30,993 bases of DNA from Labyrinthula sp. Ha. Lineage: Eukaryota > Sar > Bigyra > Labyrinthulida > Labyrinthulaceae. The stretch covers positions 1 to 30,993 of the forward strand of contig JAALGZ010000105.1 of the NCBI GenBank assembly GCA_015227615.1. Reading direction: 5' to 3'. The notes under the pieces were generated by a model that worked only from the letters and a program-made list of their open reading frames with translations, was not told the DNA's origin and searched no databases. The position numbers were made by a program, and so were the translations under genes. Of the stretch, positions 1-12,300 are shown piece after piece. Within the stretch, counting starts at the first letter, position 1. Each line of letters begins with the position of its first letter.

Positions 1-3000
1 AGCACAGGCAGGCAAAATACAAGGTCAAACAAAAAGTTCGACATCCAATAAGATGGGATATTGGCTCCAGAAATAAATTGCATGCTTTGAAACCCTGTGT
101 TGTTATCGTTTTCCATAACAATGTAAGCAATTATTGGGCCAGGCACCAAAGACACGGCCACCAGAAACAACAATATGTATGTTAAAATATCGAAACTATC
201 AACGATGATGTCTTCTTGGTTGTTGATAACAATCGTTGAACTGGAAGCTTTAAGCCTTGGTGCATCTAACGAAAGGTCACTTACACTAGCGAGAAGGAGT
301 GCATTGTCTATCAAGTTTAAACCAGTAGGGAACGCATGTCTATACTTTGTGTTCGCAAGTATTACTATAGAATCAGAGCTATCCGTGTACGATATTGTTA
401 ACGGAATATCCCTGCCTGTCAAATCTTCATTCAATATAACCTCAGAGAGGTTTAGAGCCAGTTTATGGTTAAAATTGTCTACACGATTACTTGCATAAGA
501 ATCAGTTGACCCGAACAAGTTCTCAAGTGTACGTTCACCTTCAAACACGATTTCCTCCTCCAAGAAAACAATGCTGACGCCAGGAAAAAATATTTCTGAG
601 TTAACGGACCCACTACCAATTGAACTTAACACACCATCGGACTCGTACTCTTGGAAGCCAATAGTAATTGTGTTGATGTCTGGAAAGGTTGTTTCTACTG
701 TAAGTGAATTTAGTGAAGTAGAAACTTGAGAAGCTGACTCCGGTACCAAAAGCCAGAAAAAAAGTATAATAAGTAGTAACGGTATAAAGCATCCACACAT
801 TAATCCCCCTATATCAGTTTTTGAGTAGCGTAAGCGTTTAACAAACAAGGCAGTAAATTGAGGAAAGAAATTCAGATATGCTGAGGACAATGTTGCTTCA
901 GAGCCTTTTTCGTTATTCATGACTACAGCCCGCGCTTCAGCTTCTGGCCGTAGGGAACCTTTGCTATTAAGCCTTCTTAGGCCTTCCTTAAGATCAGTTG
1001 ATTGTCCAACCTTTAGGAATATTTCTTCCATTGTTGTTCCTGAAACCCCATATGTCGTGATGTTAATGTTTTGTTGTTCAATTAAGTCATCCAACTCTTC
1101 AAAAAGTTTTGAGAATGTTGGGGCTTGGTTTGAAGGAAGATAGAACAAAAGTTCATTAGCCTCCTCTGCTATTAACTCTGAGCCTGAAATAGTTTGCAGC
1201 ACCTTATCCTCACATTTTACCCCAGAACTTTCATCAGGGGTCTTAATACAACTAAGTTGATATCCAGCCCCAAATGCATCTCGGAGAAATAGAAAAGAGC
1301 CATTGCACTTGACTGTACCTTCAGACATAATTGCAATTCTATCTCCGAGGATTTCTGCTTCATCCATAAAATGGGTTGTCAAAATAATCACTCTTCCTTC
1401 TTTGCAGTTTTTCAAAATATCCCATAGAGCCCGTCTGTTCCAAGGATCAACACCACTGGTAGGTTCATCCACAAAAACTACTTTACTACCACCTACCATG
1501 CTAATAGCGAGGGAGAGTCTTCGCTTCATACCACCAGATAAACTAGAAGCCCTGGTATGCAGCTTTGTAGAAAGACCTACTTCAGCGGCGCTTCTTTCCA
1601 CCAGCACCCTTTCATTGCCTCCCACACCCTTTACCTTAAGATAAAATTTTAGATGCTCGAAAACTGTGAGTTCAGGATACAGCAAGTTTTCTTGTGGGCA
1701 GAACCCTAAGGAACTCCTTATCTTATCTAGAGATTTTGTCAACTGTGCGCCATATACCCTTGCATCACCCTTTGTGGGTTTGTAAGCTCCACTCAAGATT
1801 CTCAAGAGCGAAGTTTTGCCTATAGAATTATAAGAACACATCAGTAAATACCTGCTCCATTATGCCCTAACAAGGATAATATTTCTCCCTCATATACATC
1901 AAGATCAACTTCATTCACTGCACGTACAGTACCACTTCCAGAACTGAAAAACTTGGACAAACCTCTGATTTGAATTCCAATACCATCAGTAATTTGCTGT
2001 CTTAGAGTATCATTAACAGGTTCTACGGTTACTCCTTGCACTGGTACAGTATAGTCTGCATTTCCTTCTTTCTTAGAATCTTCATCAAGCACTTTCCGAG
2101 AAGATCTCCAATAATTTGGATCCACAAAAAAAGTGAAAGGGAGAGGATTTTCAGTAGCTTGAGGGAGAGTTAGGTTTAGATACAGTGCTAGCAATGACCA
2201 TAGCACGAGGTCAAGGAGTAAGAACCATATACCTTGAGAAACAGTAAACCCACTCACGTCTGTATTAATGGTTTCACTATCTACACCACCAAGAAGAGTC
2301 TCAAAACCCACAATGTTTTTCATTATCAGTGCAAAAGTCATGTGTGGGACTAGAACATATATCCCAACTCCTTCCAGTGATTGCGCACCAATGTAAGCAC
2401 CAAAGTTAACAAGAACAGCCGCAGCAGCCCCAAGGTTTCCCCTTGTAAATACAGCAGAAACCACCATGCTCATGGGGATTACAGAAAGGAAAAACAGTAT
2501 ATAGATCAAAAAGAGAATGGAAACTGAGCTGTGTGCAAAGACAAGAGCACTCACCCCAGCTATAATAATTGCAACTACCAAATAATAGATTGCATATGAA
2601 ACTGCCCATGAACTAAGTAGAACCACATCGGTTATCCCTGAAATATGCAAGAACTCCTTTGCACGGACTTGTCTTTCTCGTATCAAGAGAAAAGCAAGTT
2701 GAGCAAAAGGTCCAGATATAGCTAGAACAAAGAAGAAACCAATGAAGAACTCACTCCCGTCAAAAAATGAGTTCACTGAAAATCCTTTCACCGCATACGG
2801 AACAATAATCAAGTTTTGTGGCAAGTTAAGGTCCTCTTCTTCAAGATCTTCAGCAGCTCTGGTAGCTCGGTTTACTTCCAAGATAGAAAATAAATCGAGG
2901 AACTTTTGAGTTCTAATAAAATCATCATAATCAAAGAGCATCTCGAAATCAATCCCCCGTAATTCCTTATTTACAGGTTCTGCGCCAGAGTTTTCAGCTG

Positions 3001-3625
3001 AAGCAACCACCCCAGCAAAAGTGTCAGATTCGGGGAGTCTAAGTGTATACTCGAAAATAGCGGCAGCAAGATCAACTTGGTTAAATTCAATGAGCAATAA
3101 TACTTGTGGTAAGTCTTCAGAGAAGTCCTCTGAGACATAGTCCGCAAGATTGACGTATTCCTCTACGTTAGCTGTTTCCCCAAAATCAAGCCCTGGAGTC
3201 AAACTATTGAATTGATCATCAACTACGGCGAATGATACATTCGCATTATTTTCAACGGGAAACCCTGCTTTTTCAAGGGCAAAGCTTTTAAACTTCTCTA
3301 TGACATCTAGCCCATTGTTTCCTGCATAGTTCTGGAGAAATATCCGTGCTTCCCCAGGAGGATCTAAGGTCGGCCTCAAAAATGAATCGACATCATTACC
3401 AATAAAAAAAGTTGCTCCACTACTAGATAACTGAAAACTGTAAAAATCTTCACTTGCGATCCATCCATCTTCAAAATCTTCTACGTAACGTGGATTATTA
3501 GCTGGTCTCAGTAGAGCGAGTACAGCAACCACGAAAATTGGAAATATTAACTCACACGCTGTCCCCTTCTTGTTTCTCCTCTTGAGCATATAGTTCTTCC
3601 ACAAAAGAGCAGAAAATACCCCCAT
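1..3625 (-). CDS. ABCA-type full ABC transporter, partial at the left edge (two exons)
   Basis: This is a membrane ATPase of the ABCA family, whose characterised members move lipids across membranes. I chose the ATG at 3623-3625; the frame is open 11 codons further upstream but without an ATG. Seen in order: a first membrane helix near residues 24-40, a large non-cytoplasmic loop to about 290, a cluster of hydrophobic segments at about 292-485, then nucleotide-binding domain 1 from about 551. NBD1 has Walker A GHNGAGKT (~587-594), Q-loop CPQEN (~632), signature LSGGMKRR (~688), Walker B VVFVDEPTSG (~708) and H-loop TTH (~738). A second membrane domain starts near residue 930 (LLLIILFFWLLVP) and is still open at base 1, about 1,197 residues in. 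ABCA full transporters usually have 1,500 or more residues, so the second NBD should lie beyond the window. Exon 1 is 1852-3625 and exon 2 starts at 1819. The substrate cannot be inferred. Confidence 0.93.
1820..1851 (-). other. 32-nt GT-AG intron inside the ABCA Walker A codons
   Basis: On the minus strand exon 1 ends in GGAGCAG, followed by GTATTTACTG and, 32 bases after the GT begins, TTCTATAG before GCAAAACT. Removing it gives an uninterrupted GHNGAGKT Walker A motif and an open frame to the window edge, so the call rests on protein continuity. It is a phase-1 intron, AT-rich, and not a multiple of three. If retained, translation stops two codons after GHNGAG, before the ATPase core. Confidence 0.9.
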
Positions 3626-4597
3626 TCTTTCTTGTTGACTGTTTACAACTTTTATCAAATGGATATATGTTTGTTTTGTTTTCTTTGAAATCTAAAGTAA
3701 GTTTTGAAGTGCACAACTGGAACTCAACGATAATCTGCAGTTTCTAAAGATCCAAAATTATACTGATATAGAGCAAGGGTTACTATTAAGTATCTTACCA
3801 AGATAACAAAAGTTTCCTGAGACCTCCGTCGGAATAATACGATAAACTCTGTGATAATGGGGTGCTCTAAACTTAGACTGTCCTTAGAAATAGGGGTATG
3901 ACAAGATGTGTTTAATGAGAGAATCTTAACAAGAGCTTCTCGAGATGAATTTTACCTAAATATCTGTATTTCATGATAACGAGAGACCTATTCTCGAGAA
4001 GCTTTTGTTATCCCGTTAAATAAGCCTAGTTCTAACTACTGGGTTTTGTTGAGCAGAATTTCATTGAAGTCGCTTTATTTGTTTACGAGTGATATAGTCT
4101 GTTATAACAAGTCGGCTTTAGCGCTGCGAACCTTGTTGTTTCATAAGTGAAACCTCACGAAATAGTGTTAACTGCGCCACGTCATCAAGTACAGAAAGTT
4201 GGAAATATGAAATACATAAATATATGTTTCCGGCCGTTAACTGGTGGTATTAAGTGTAAAGTTTTTGCGATAAAAGTGTGTATTCAAAGTTAAAGTCTTC
4301 TTGAAGTTATAAATAGAGTCTTACGCCTTACAAAAAGCAATCTACACTACGCTGTTTAACTCCTTGTCTGCGATAATTCTGGTTGCGCACGTCTGGTTTA
4401 GTTTACTCGGGACGGAAAACCTCATTAGTTTCCATGTACATATCCTTCAATAAGAACAGATTGTAATATCGTATATAAGAATTATTTGTCTATGTCCAGT
4501 AATCAAATGTAGAGATGATATTTAATTGTTCATGCAGTTGTAGCTGTTGTCTCGCGCCCAGCAATATGCACTCAAAGAACGATAGGTTGACGAATAA
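3626..4597. other. Upstream flank of the ABCA gene; no gene seen
   Basis: About 970 bases of AT-rich sequence contain the presumed promoter and 5' leader of the minus-strand ABCA gene. I see no convincing ORF, RNA gene or clear core promoter motif. The only notable structure is the long inverted repeat annotated separately. Confidence 0.5.
3927..4010. repeat. Inverted repeat: 19-bp arms, ~46-nt loop
   Basis: The arm at 3927-3945 (core aacaagagcttctcgaga) and the arm at 3992-4010 (core tctcgagaagcttttgtt) are reverse complements with a single mismatch, which would be a G-U pair in RNA. It lies about 300 bp upstream of the ABCA start codon. It could be a remnant of a small inverted-repeat element or a regulatory hairpin; nothing else identifies it. 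Confidence 0.65.
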
Positions 4598-5559
4598 GGT
4601 TTTTTGACTCGGAGTCAAATACTCCAAATTTTCATTGGCCGAATTTTCAATTGCCCAAAATTTTTTTTGAAAAATACAAACCAACAAAATCAAGAAAAAA
4701 AATATTTCAAAAAGAAAAAGGATGAAAGTTTAACAAAAAATATGTGAAAAAGAAAACGAAAAACGAATAAAGTTTAGCGAAAAAATATGAAAAAGAAAAA
4801 GAAAAAGGATGAAAGTTTAACAAAAAATATGTGAAAAAGAAAACGAAAAACGATGAAAGTTTAGCGAAAAAATATGAAAAAGAAAAAGAAAAAGGATGAA
4901 AGTTTAACAAAAAAATATGAAAAGGAAAACGAAAAAGAAAAGGGATAAAAGTTTTAGAAAAAACTTTACCTAGATTAAAGTATCAACCCACTTAAGTTTT
5001 AAATTTTAATTTTAACAAAAATCTAAATCTTCTTAATTTCAGTTTTCAAAATCATTTGTCTTAAACTTCTAATTGTGTCAGTTCACAAATATATTTAAAA
5101 AAGTTCAGATATATTTTCAAGTTTCTGTATTGAACCTATGGAAAAAGATTTAAATCCATCTTCATCGAGGGCCGAGTGGGGAGGGAGGGCCGAGTCATGG
5201 GGCCATTTTTAAAGACGTGGGGAGTATGAAAGGCTCCCCGCTACGCTAGTGTCAGGTAATTTTAAATTCTAATGTTCTTTAACTTTCATTATTTATTTGT
5301 TATCTTCTAGTACACTTTACTTTGTCCCCAGCCCCCTCTCTTTTTTGGCCAAGAATTGGAAATTATTGTTCTGCGCATCGATTATTCAGACGAAGTAAGG
5401 GAAAATCGTGATTCTACGCACTGCAAATTTCGTCCAAGTATGGGAAATCGCCATTTTGTGCCTCCTTTATTCAGACTAAGTATGATGAAAAAAATTTTGG
5501 GAAATCGATCTGACCAATGAGATCGCGAGGATTATCTGACTCCGGAGTCAAAAAAAACC
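4598..5559. mobile_element. Short non-autonomous TIR element (MITE-like), ~960 bp
   Basis: The left end (4598-4670) and the right end (5486-5559, reversed) align as imperfect terminal inverted repeats of about 73 bp. They share ggttttttgactc followed by ggagtca, then tcattgg, and at their inner end cccaaaattttttttg. Between them lie a tandem array and a less AT-rich patch (about 5165-5260), with no protein-coding capacity I can see, so it would depend on another element's transposase. No target duplication sits directly at both ends. An 8-bp direct repeat cgcgccca occurs at 4553-4560 and 5559-5566, but its left copy is 37 bp outside the repeat, so the superfamily is left open. Confidence 0.6.
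4700..4955. repeat. 87-bp tandem repeat, about three copies
   Basis: The phrase gatgaaagttta recurs at 4721, 4808 and 4895, exactly 87 bases apart. Each unit contains two similar half-units, one with tttaacaaaaaatatg and one with tttagcgaaaaaatatg, so the array probably grew from a ~44-bp repeat. It is almost wholly purine on the plus strand (A with some G). Open frames across it on the minus strand are by-products of the repeat. Confidence 0.85.
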
Positions 5560-5599
5560 GCGCCCATAGATTGATCATACATTCTTAAATATTGGACAA

Positions 5600-8300
5600 A
5601 GTAAAAATGTTACAAGAAAACTTTTCAGAGTGTTTCCATGAGTCCAGACGCCGCCCTAACAGGTCTTGAGACTTTACGAGGCTTCATGAAGTCGAAGCAA
5701 GCTCAGTTCTTTACATTAACGTAGTTGATCTCACTCAAAACAAACTGAACACTCTAGAGAAACTCCACTCTTCAGCACCTTCACCATCCGCTTTGCTGTT
5801 GCAAGAAGTTGAAAAAAAGGACTGGAAGGACTTAAGGAAAGAACTAAAACTGTTGACCAGGTTAAGAAAGGGTAGTGGTTCTTCACGGAGACCACTGAAC
5901 GTTATACTGGCATAGCTACTTTCGTATCGCAACGGCTTGTTTCAAGCCTAAGTTTGTCTACGAAGTCAGGGACAGAAACCTTGTGAATAAGTTTTCCCTC
6001 GAAAAAAAGAAAACCCTAGCATTGGAGGTATCTACCCCCACACGCCGGACCTGGTGCCCAGACGTAGAGAAGAATTTTGCAACAACTGGAAGCTGAGGTA
6101 CTGAAAAGGTGAATAAGAGACCACAGTTAGTGTTAATGGGGGACTTTACCGCCCATGTAAATAGAAGGCTAAAAACTAACAAACGCAAACTCGACTTGCT
6201 TAACAGCAGCAACGTTAGTTGGAAGCTGCTAGCGGAATATTAGCGCCACTGCAAGTTACATATATCAAATGATCGCTTCGCAACTGGAAAAAGGGGATCA
6301 AGGAAGTATACAACATACTTCCCGAAAGACCGTGCCAATGAAACGTCGGAGGTATATTTCATCCTAAGGAACAAGTCTGGATGGGAAGCAGTTTCAACGT
6401 GAACAGGAACATCAGCAGAAGAGTATTCCGTGAAGCACGGTATCACCACGTCGGAATAGAAACTGTACTCAGCCAAAGCTACAGAACCCCCACGCGAAAA
6501 AACAGGATAACAAGAGATGTAAAAACATATGTAACAGAGAACCACGAGTTTCTTGAGTCAAAACTTTCAGGGAAAATCCAAGAAAAAGGGTTGAATCCCG
6601 ACTCCATTTCATACCAAGAGCTCACCAGTCTTAATAAAGAGCTAATCCAGGAGATTTTTCCTGAAACAGCATATACAACTTCAATAGATCTTGCTCCAAA
6701 GACAAAAAATATCTCACAGAAAAAAAGAGAAAACAATGAAAAAAATTTAACCTGTAAAAGAAAAAAGAAATCTCCAAGCAGGCTCGCAATGCAGTTCTAA
6801 GCGAATGGAATGATTGGATAGATGAGCTGTATTCAGAAATACAGCTGAACTTTGCAAACAACAACACGAGAGAAACCCTTAGAAAATAAAAAATGTTTGG
6901 TAAAAGGAAAGCTATATACGTTAAGCTGAAGAAGGACAACAAGGGAAATACAGTAAACTCCGAGAAAAGGGTGAAAATATTCCGGAACCACATAATTTCG
7001 ACACAGAAATATCCCAGGCTATGAAGCAACGATCTTGCATGAGAATAAATTTACAATATCCTGGAACAAATGGCAAACAACTACATTGAAGAAAGTAATA
7101 TTGATCTCGTGCCACCAACCTCCGATGAAATTCAACTTGGTATAAAAGCAATAAAGAATAATGAAGCACCAAGAAAATATGCGGTGTAAAATAAAAACCT
7201 GAAAATTCATACGTGTTCCTGAAGAATGTCCAAAGACTCATCAGAGATTTTTGTAAGAGCAAAACTCAAACCAAAAGATGAAGAAACTTCTTGCAATGGA
7301 AAGGCTGTCTTCATTTACAAAGACAAAGGTGAAAAATCTGAACCTGAAAACTTCCGCCCTATAAGTCTTTTTAACACAGCTTTAATATTGATAAAATACA
7401 TCCATAGGAAACTGCGACTACTTGTAGACAAGATACCTTCATAACAGTCATGATTTAGAAGAGGAAAATCAACACTTTGAAAAGTTGAAGCATTGAAAAG
7501 AATCATGTGCAGGAATGTAAAAGGAAACTTGAACCTCCAAAAACCTTAATGGATTTCAAAAAAGATTTTGGCTCAATCTCAAATAAGTTCATCCAATTTG
7601 CTTTATTAGAACGCAACATGCCTTAAAACTTAGTGAAGCAAATAAGCTACCTTTACAGACTGATGAAATCCAAGGTTATTGATAGAGACTGTATCTTGAA
7701 GTACGTGAGCATAGCCACGGGCGTTACGCAAAGAGATTAGTCATTCCCGACCTTATTCATAATAGCCCTGAATAGTACTATTTCTAGACTAGAAATAACA
7801 CATTAAGCAATGTTTACCTTGGAGAAGAAGATGTCCAAGTAATGACTTTTGTAGACGACGTAGCAGGATTACTTAAACATGATACCAAGTCATTCGCTTC
7901 ATGGAACAGCTCAGCAAATTCCAGCATGTAACTGGCCTTCAAATCAACCAAATTAGAATAACAGTAATTAAGACAGAAAGAAGCATGAACATCATAGGAT
8001 CGATATTAAAGTAGTTATCCACCAGGTCCTTAGATTTTCTTATTGGGAACAGTGTGATAAACATTTTGAGAAGAAATTCGAATACAATTGTCACAAGGGA
8101 TCCAGATTTTGTAACAGTACTAAAAACCCACCAAGAAAAGGTACAAGAGGCATCAAACATACCATGAATAAACTTATGGAATGAATCAGAGAACCTGTAC
8201 CAACATTTATCTGGAAAAACCAAAAATCAAATGAGTCACTTCTTTCTGGTACCTGGGAGCCGTGTATAGAACCAGTAGAATATCAGAACCAGCTGTGCTA
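5600..8300 (+). mobile_element. Degenerate non-LTR retrotransposon (LINE), RTE-like, endonuclease plus RT
   Basis: Conceptual pieces in changing plus-strand frames match the endonuclease and reverse transcriptase of RTE-type LINEs. LMGDFTAHV near 6130-6165 corresponds to the endonuclease LMGDFNAHV motif. For the RT: KNNEAPRKYAV near 7150-7190, KDKGEKSEPENFRPISLFN near 7320-7375, FRRGKST near 7450, DFKKDFGSIS near 7553-7582 (motif A), GVTQRD near 7720 and FVDDVAGL near 7848-7872 (the catalytic YADD-like box), then LSKFQHVTGLQIN near 7910-7950. Stops and frameshifts are frequent throughout, so this is an old inactive copy. The family call is by motif memory only; CR1 or a related clade is possible. 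Neither end nor a target duplication is clear, and the tail could reach ~9350. Confidence 0.75.
7226..7444 (+). pseudogene. LINE reverse transcriptase fragment (fingers/palm entry)
   Basis: This is the longest readable stretch of the decayed LINE, 72 codons. It carries the RT sequence around KSEPENFRPISLFNTALIL followed by RLRLLVDKIPS, which in intact relatives leads into the GFRKGRST motif. Here a stop follows at once, and the next motif is readable just downstream. It is a remnant of the mobile element, not a host gene. Confidence 0.7.
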
Positions 8301-9350
8301 AATAAAATACAACAAATAAAAGATACAGTGGGCATTACCGCGACTCGCCTGGATCAAATTCAATAAAGCGAAAAGCATATCTCAATGTAAGAAGAGCGCT
8401 GGTTCCAGTTCCACTTCTATATAATGTAGAAAACTAGAACTTAGGTAACTAGATAAAATTATGTTGATACAGCTTTCCCAAAAGCAAAGAAGTATGTAAA
8501 AACATCAATCACAATAAATTCTCAGTAAATGAAAACAATCTGCAGGTAAAGAAGATTGTGTAAGAAAGAATATCCAATACACCTCATTAGAAGATGCTTA
8601 ATAGTCGCCAGTAAGAAGAAACGTAGGTGCTACATCACACACAACCGAAAGACTTAGAGTAAGGGGAAAACTAGAAATATTAGAGCTGTTAGATGTGACT
8701 CATAAGTAAACACCATGGATTTCACCTCTTCTAAGCTATTTGGTCAAAATAGGCCACCTAACCACTAACCCTATCCAGACAATACATGAAACACCTGGAC
8801 AACCGCCATCTTCGCTCTTAGAGAATATTCCAGTACCAGAGAGAATCCTGCTAACCAATGCTAAAGACCTCAATTATGCAGGATAGTAGTTCACCTCTGA
8901 ATAGATCCAATTTGTGGAGCTATCCTCAAAATTCTTGATCTCTTGCACCTTGAAAAGCATGAATCTTCAACCTAGAAACATGAATCACTTAACTTACTGC
9001 TTTCTTCTAGATTATATAGCCGAAGCTAGAGGGGCGAAAGATTTGAAAATATGTGCGAAGCGTCCCTCAGATAACCCTAATTCAGTAGAACAGAGCACCA
9101 GTAAAAATAGAGATAACAGGAAAACAAGGAACTGATATATCACCATCTCGGCAAAACAGAAATTATAAGAGTTCTTCTGTTGTAATAGCATAGTCAACAT
9201 ATGTGCATAGTATTGCTAAGAAGATAAGAGAGCCCAGTATGAACAGTATAATTGAGGAAAGGAATCTGAAATCTTAATAAATGGTGCTTGATTGCCATAA
9301 TAAAGCAAAAGGGACTCACATCTTTGACTTCCGAGGCGCATGAGCTGCTT
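8300..9350 (+). other. Possible decayed 3' part of the LINE
   Basis: Scattered plus-strand fragments continue after the RT region, such as a stretch reading LLENIPVPERILLTNAKDLN near 8815-8875 and a 73-codon ORF at 8914-9135. I recognise no domain in them. They may be the C-terminal part of the LINE or unrelated sequence. No poly-A tail or short tandem 3' end marks a boundary. Confidence 0.3.
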
Positions 9351-12300
9351 TTCATGAACTTTCGCTGTTCTTTATATTTTTTTTCGATTTTTGGATAATT
9401 GTTTTAGAAAATTTGAGAAAGTATAATTCTTGAGAATTAAAGCTTGGGAGATCTTAGGTAATATGTAGTTTTAGTGTCTAGATATTATACTGACCCAGCA
9501 AAGGCAGAATAAACTAGAAGGAACCAGAAACACAATAAACGCTCAAGGAAAAAGAGAAGACCAATCTATGTCAAGCTAAAACAATCTGGAAAAAACAAGA
9601 ATAAAAAAATACTAATATTAGGGAGCGTGTCAATATTGAGTGAGATTTCTGGCACCTAAGGTCTAGGAAAATAATCCCAGCTGATAATGCCATTGAATCC
9701 CCTTAATAAATCAGTATATGCTCTTGAAGAAATTGAAGGAGATTGTTATTAATACTCTATGTCTTTTTAGGAGTGAAATGTTTATAGGCAAGAAATTGTT
9801 ATGTACATCGGCAAGACCTAGGTAGACAAAAAATTCACTTGCCCGTGAAGCGTAAAATCACATAGCCATTACGTTGGTATTTGTGATTGTTGATCGTCAC
9901 ATCCCCTAAAAGCTAAGGTTGAAACATGAATATGTATCAACTGAAAATATAAACATTCTTGTAATACAGTAATTAGGCAGAAAAGGAACCAAATACCTCA
10001 AAAGAATGAACTTCTCATCAACTTCCTATATTCGCCAAGGTGTTCGAAAGAAGTATATGTATTCCTTGTTGTTTTGCTGTATTTTCAGTACGGTAAGTTG
10101 CATAGTTACTGCAGAGTCGCAAAGAATACTGCCCAATATACCCAATTTCTGCAACCAGTCAAAAAACACCAAGCCAACGCAAAATACTGTTGAGGAGTTC
10201 AAACTCCTACCATTTACATCACAACTCATTGATTTAAATAATCATCTCATATTCCACAGTTTCTTTCTCAACAAGTACTTCAATATTCATGGCACGTCAT
10301 AAACAGTGAAACTTTTGGATTCAACAATTTAATCATCGGATTGTTAAAAGCGCTTGTAAATGAACCCTGAATCAAAATATCAGTAATTTCAAAACAAATG
10401 AACTTGAATAAAACCCTACCATCATATAAACTTAAAATTTGGACGGCTCGAATGACATCACCTAACTATCACAAACATATCAAGCAGATACCATTGCTAG
10501 CTCACAATGTTTAAGGACCATAAATAAAGTTATGTCAAACATAGCTAAAAAATATGCTTACACAATACCTTTACAGGTCAACAACGTTATATTGAAACCC
10601 TGTACTACATGGATAAAGATAATAGAAGAATATTCTTCCTATCTAAGTTATCTGCATCGTTTTCCATTATTTTGCTTTCTACGACAAGCTAAGTTATAGT
10701 GTGGAATATATGGGAAACTTTCTTGGTTGAATCATCACTAATACCACGTCCCCAGAAACTTTCATTATGATCGGTGAACTCAGCTTCATTCCTAGGGAGA
10801 GTCGTTGGCGTATTAGTAAATGTAGCATTTTACTTTTATTGTAGCTATTGATTACTAGCACGGGCAAATTTTGTTTATTCGCATAACTAGAAACTTTATT
10901 TGCATATATTATGGTATTTGATTCTAGTTTTGAGGATTTTCTCGGGTAGTTTTATAAATTTAATCATATTTCAGGAGCTAGTTTCATACTTTAGTTTAAG
11001 CTTCCATGAACCTGGTTGTTACCACTCATTCTCACAATATATATGATTATGCTTACTACCAACATACCAACTAGTACCACATATAGCATGTTGTGCTGGT
11101 TGGATCTATCTCATCATCTTCATGAGTTGTCAGGGACAGAAACATAATTCCTTTCGTCATATATTAGAAGAATCAATATTACATCTAATGCACAAATGTC
11201 AATAAATTACAAATTTAATCTCCAAAAGACTTTAGAATGATTGAATTATTTTAAAATAAATCTAAGCAGAATATCTGGAGTGTAGCAGTTGGAAAGAATA
11301 TAAGCTGATCAACGAAGACGGTATTAACTAGGCTACTTCCTTAGATTTTACAAGTTTTTTTTGAAAGTTTGGCTTAAAATATGTTATCTCAAGATTCCGC
11401 TACCCTTTCTTGATTTTGTTTAATGTTATGGTGTTATATGGAAGATGTTTACTTGATTATGTTGCTAGAGAGTTACAGGTTTAACACAGATGTATAAGGG
11501 TGGTATTGAGTTAAGTTGTAGGGTAGGTTTGCAATAATGTAAGAATTAAAAATCTCGAATCTGGATGTTTTTGGAGGGAAATTTTATAATATACCCGATG
11601 TATATTGTGAAAAGAGCTGCATCAACTATTTCGCCTCTGAGCTGATTTATTTTCTAGGTTATAGTTCCGATAACATTTATCCCATGTATCTATTAGATCC
11701 AGATGTTTCATGCGATTTCTGTACAAAATTGAATGGGTAAAATCCATATGTATATTACCTGTTATTTTTTGAAAGTATAAACTGTTTTCCGCATTGAGAG
11801 GAATGTGACTGATAATTTCTAGCTACATATTACGCTTCATATCTTGTCATGGTTTGTATGTTTGTGACAGCATATATTCATTATTACAAAATTCACAAGC
11901 AGTTTCTGCTTCCGGGTCAAGATCTGGATCAAATTCATCAAAACCTTACTGACGAAACTAATTTTAGGATATTAGTTAAAATAATTAAACACCTTTCTAA
12001 AGATCTATGTGATGAAAGTTTTGTACCCCAATTCTCTTGAAGATTTTTTCTTAATAATACTGTTAAACACCGTGACCTTTTCGTGGTAAATTCCTTTATA
12101 CAAAACCAGTTTAAAAAGATTAAATGGGTATTCCTAATTATTAAATCCCTCTTTATATATATTGCCTTTAACGCAAGTTTAAACGCTATGCATAGGATCC
12201 TTATGAGTGTGCAAGGCCCTTGTAATTTTGTATACTTAAAGTATGGTGCTTGAGAATTCTTGATCACAAAGATAGGTTTTATATAAATTAAGCAACGTTT

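Noticed and set aside
613-798. 61-codon minus-strand ORF inside the ABCA gene
   Set aside because: It is in another frame within exon 2 of the transporter, whose own frame is open throughout with all the NBD motifs upstream.
4707-4910. 67-codon minus-strand ORF rich in Phe and Ser
   Set aside because: Translation of the 87-bp tandem repeat; its periodicity explains the open frame.
4553-5566. 8-bp direct repeat cgcgccca around the TIR element as a hAT-type target duplication
   Set aside because: The left copy is 37 bases away from the inverted repeat, and the sequence between does not mirror the right end; kept only as a remark.
6381-7029. Overlapping ORFs of 85-139 codons on both strands
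   Set aside because: They fall inside the decayed LINE; the plus-strand one is part of the remnant and the minus-strand ones are rich in Phe and Ser, shadows of A-rich sense sequence.
10006-10302. 98-codon plus-strand ORF with a hydrophobic stretch resembling a signal peptide
   Set aside because: AT-rich composition, no known motif, an overlapping ORF on the other strand and no neighbouring coding signal; likely chance.
11849-12267. Two overlapping small ORFs on opposite strands, with a second readable stretch after the first stop
   Set aside because: The plus-strand reading has some protein-like look but matches no family I recognise; could be a very old remnant, not supportable.
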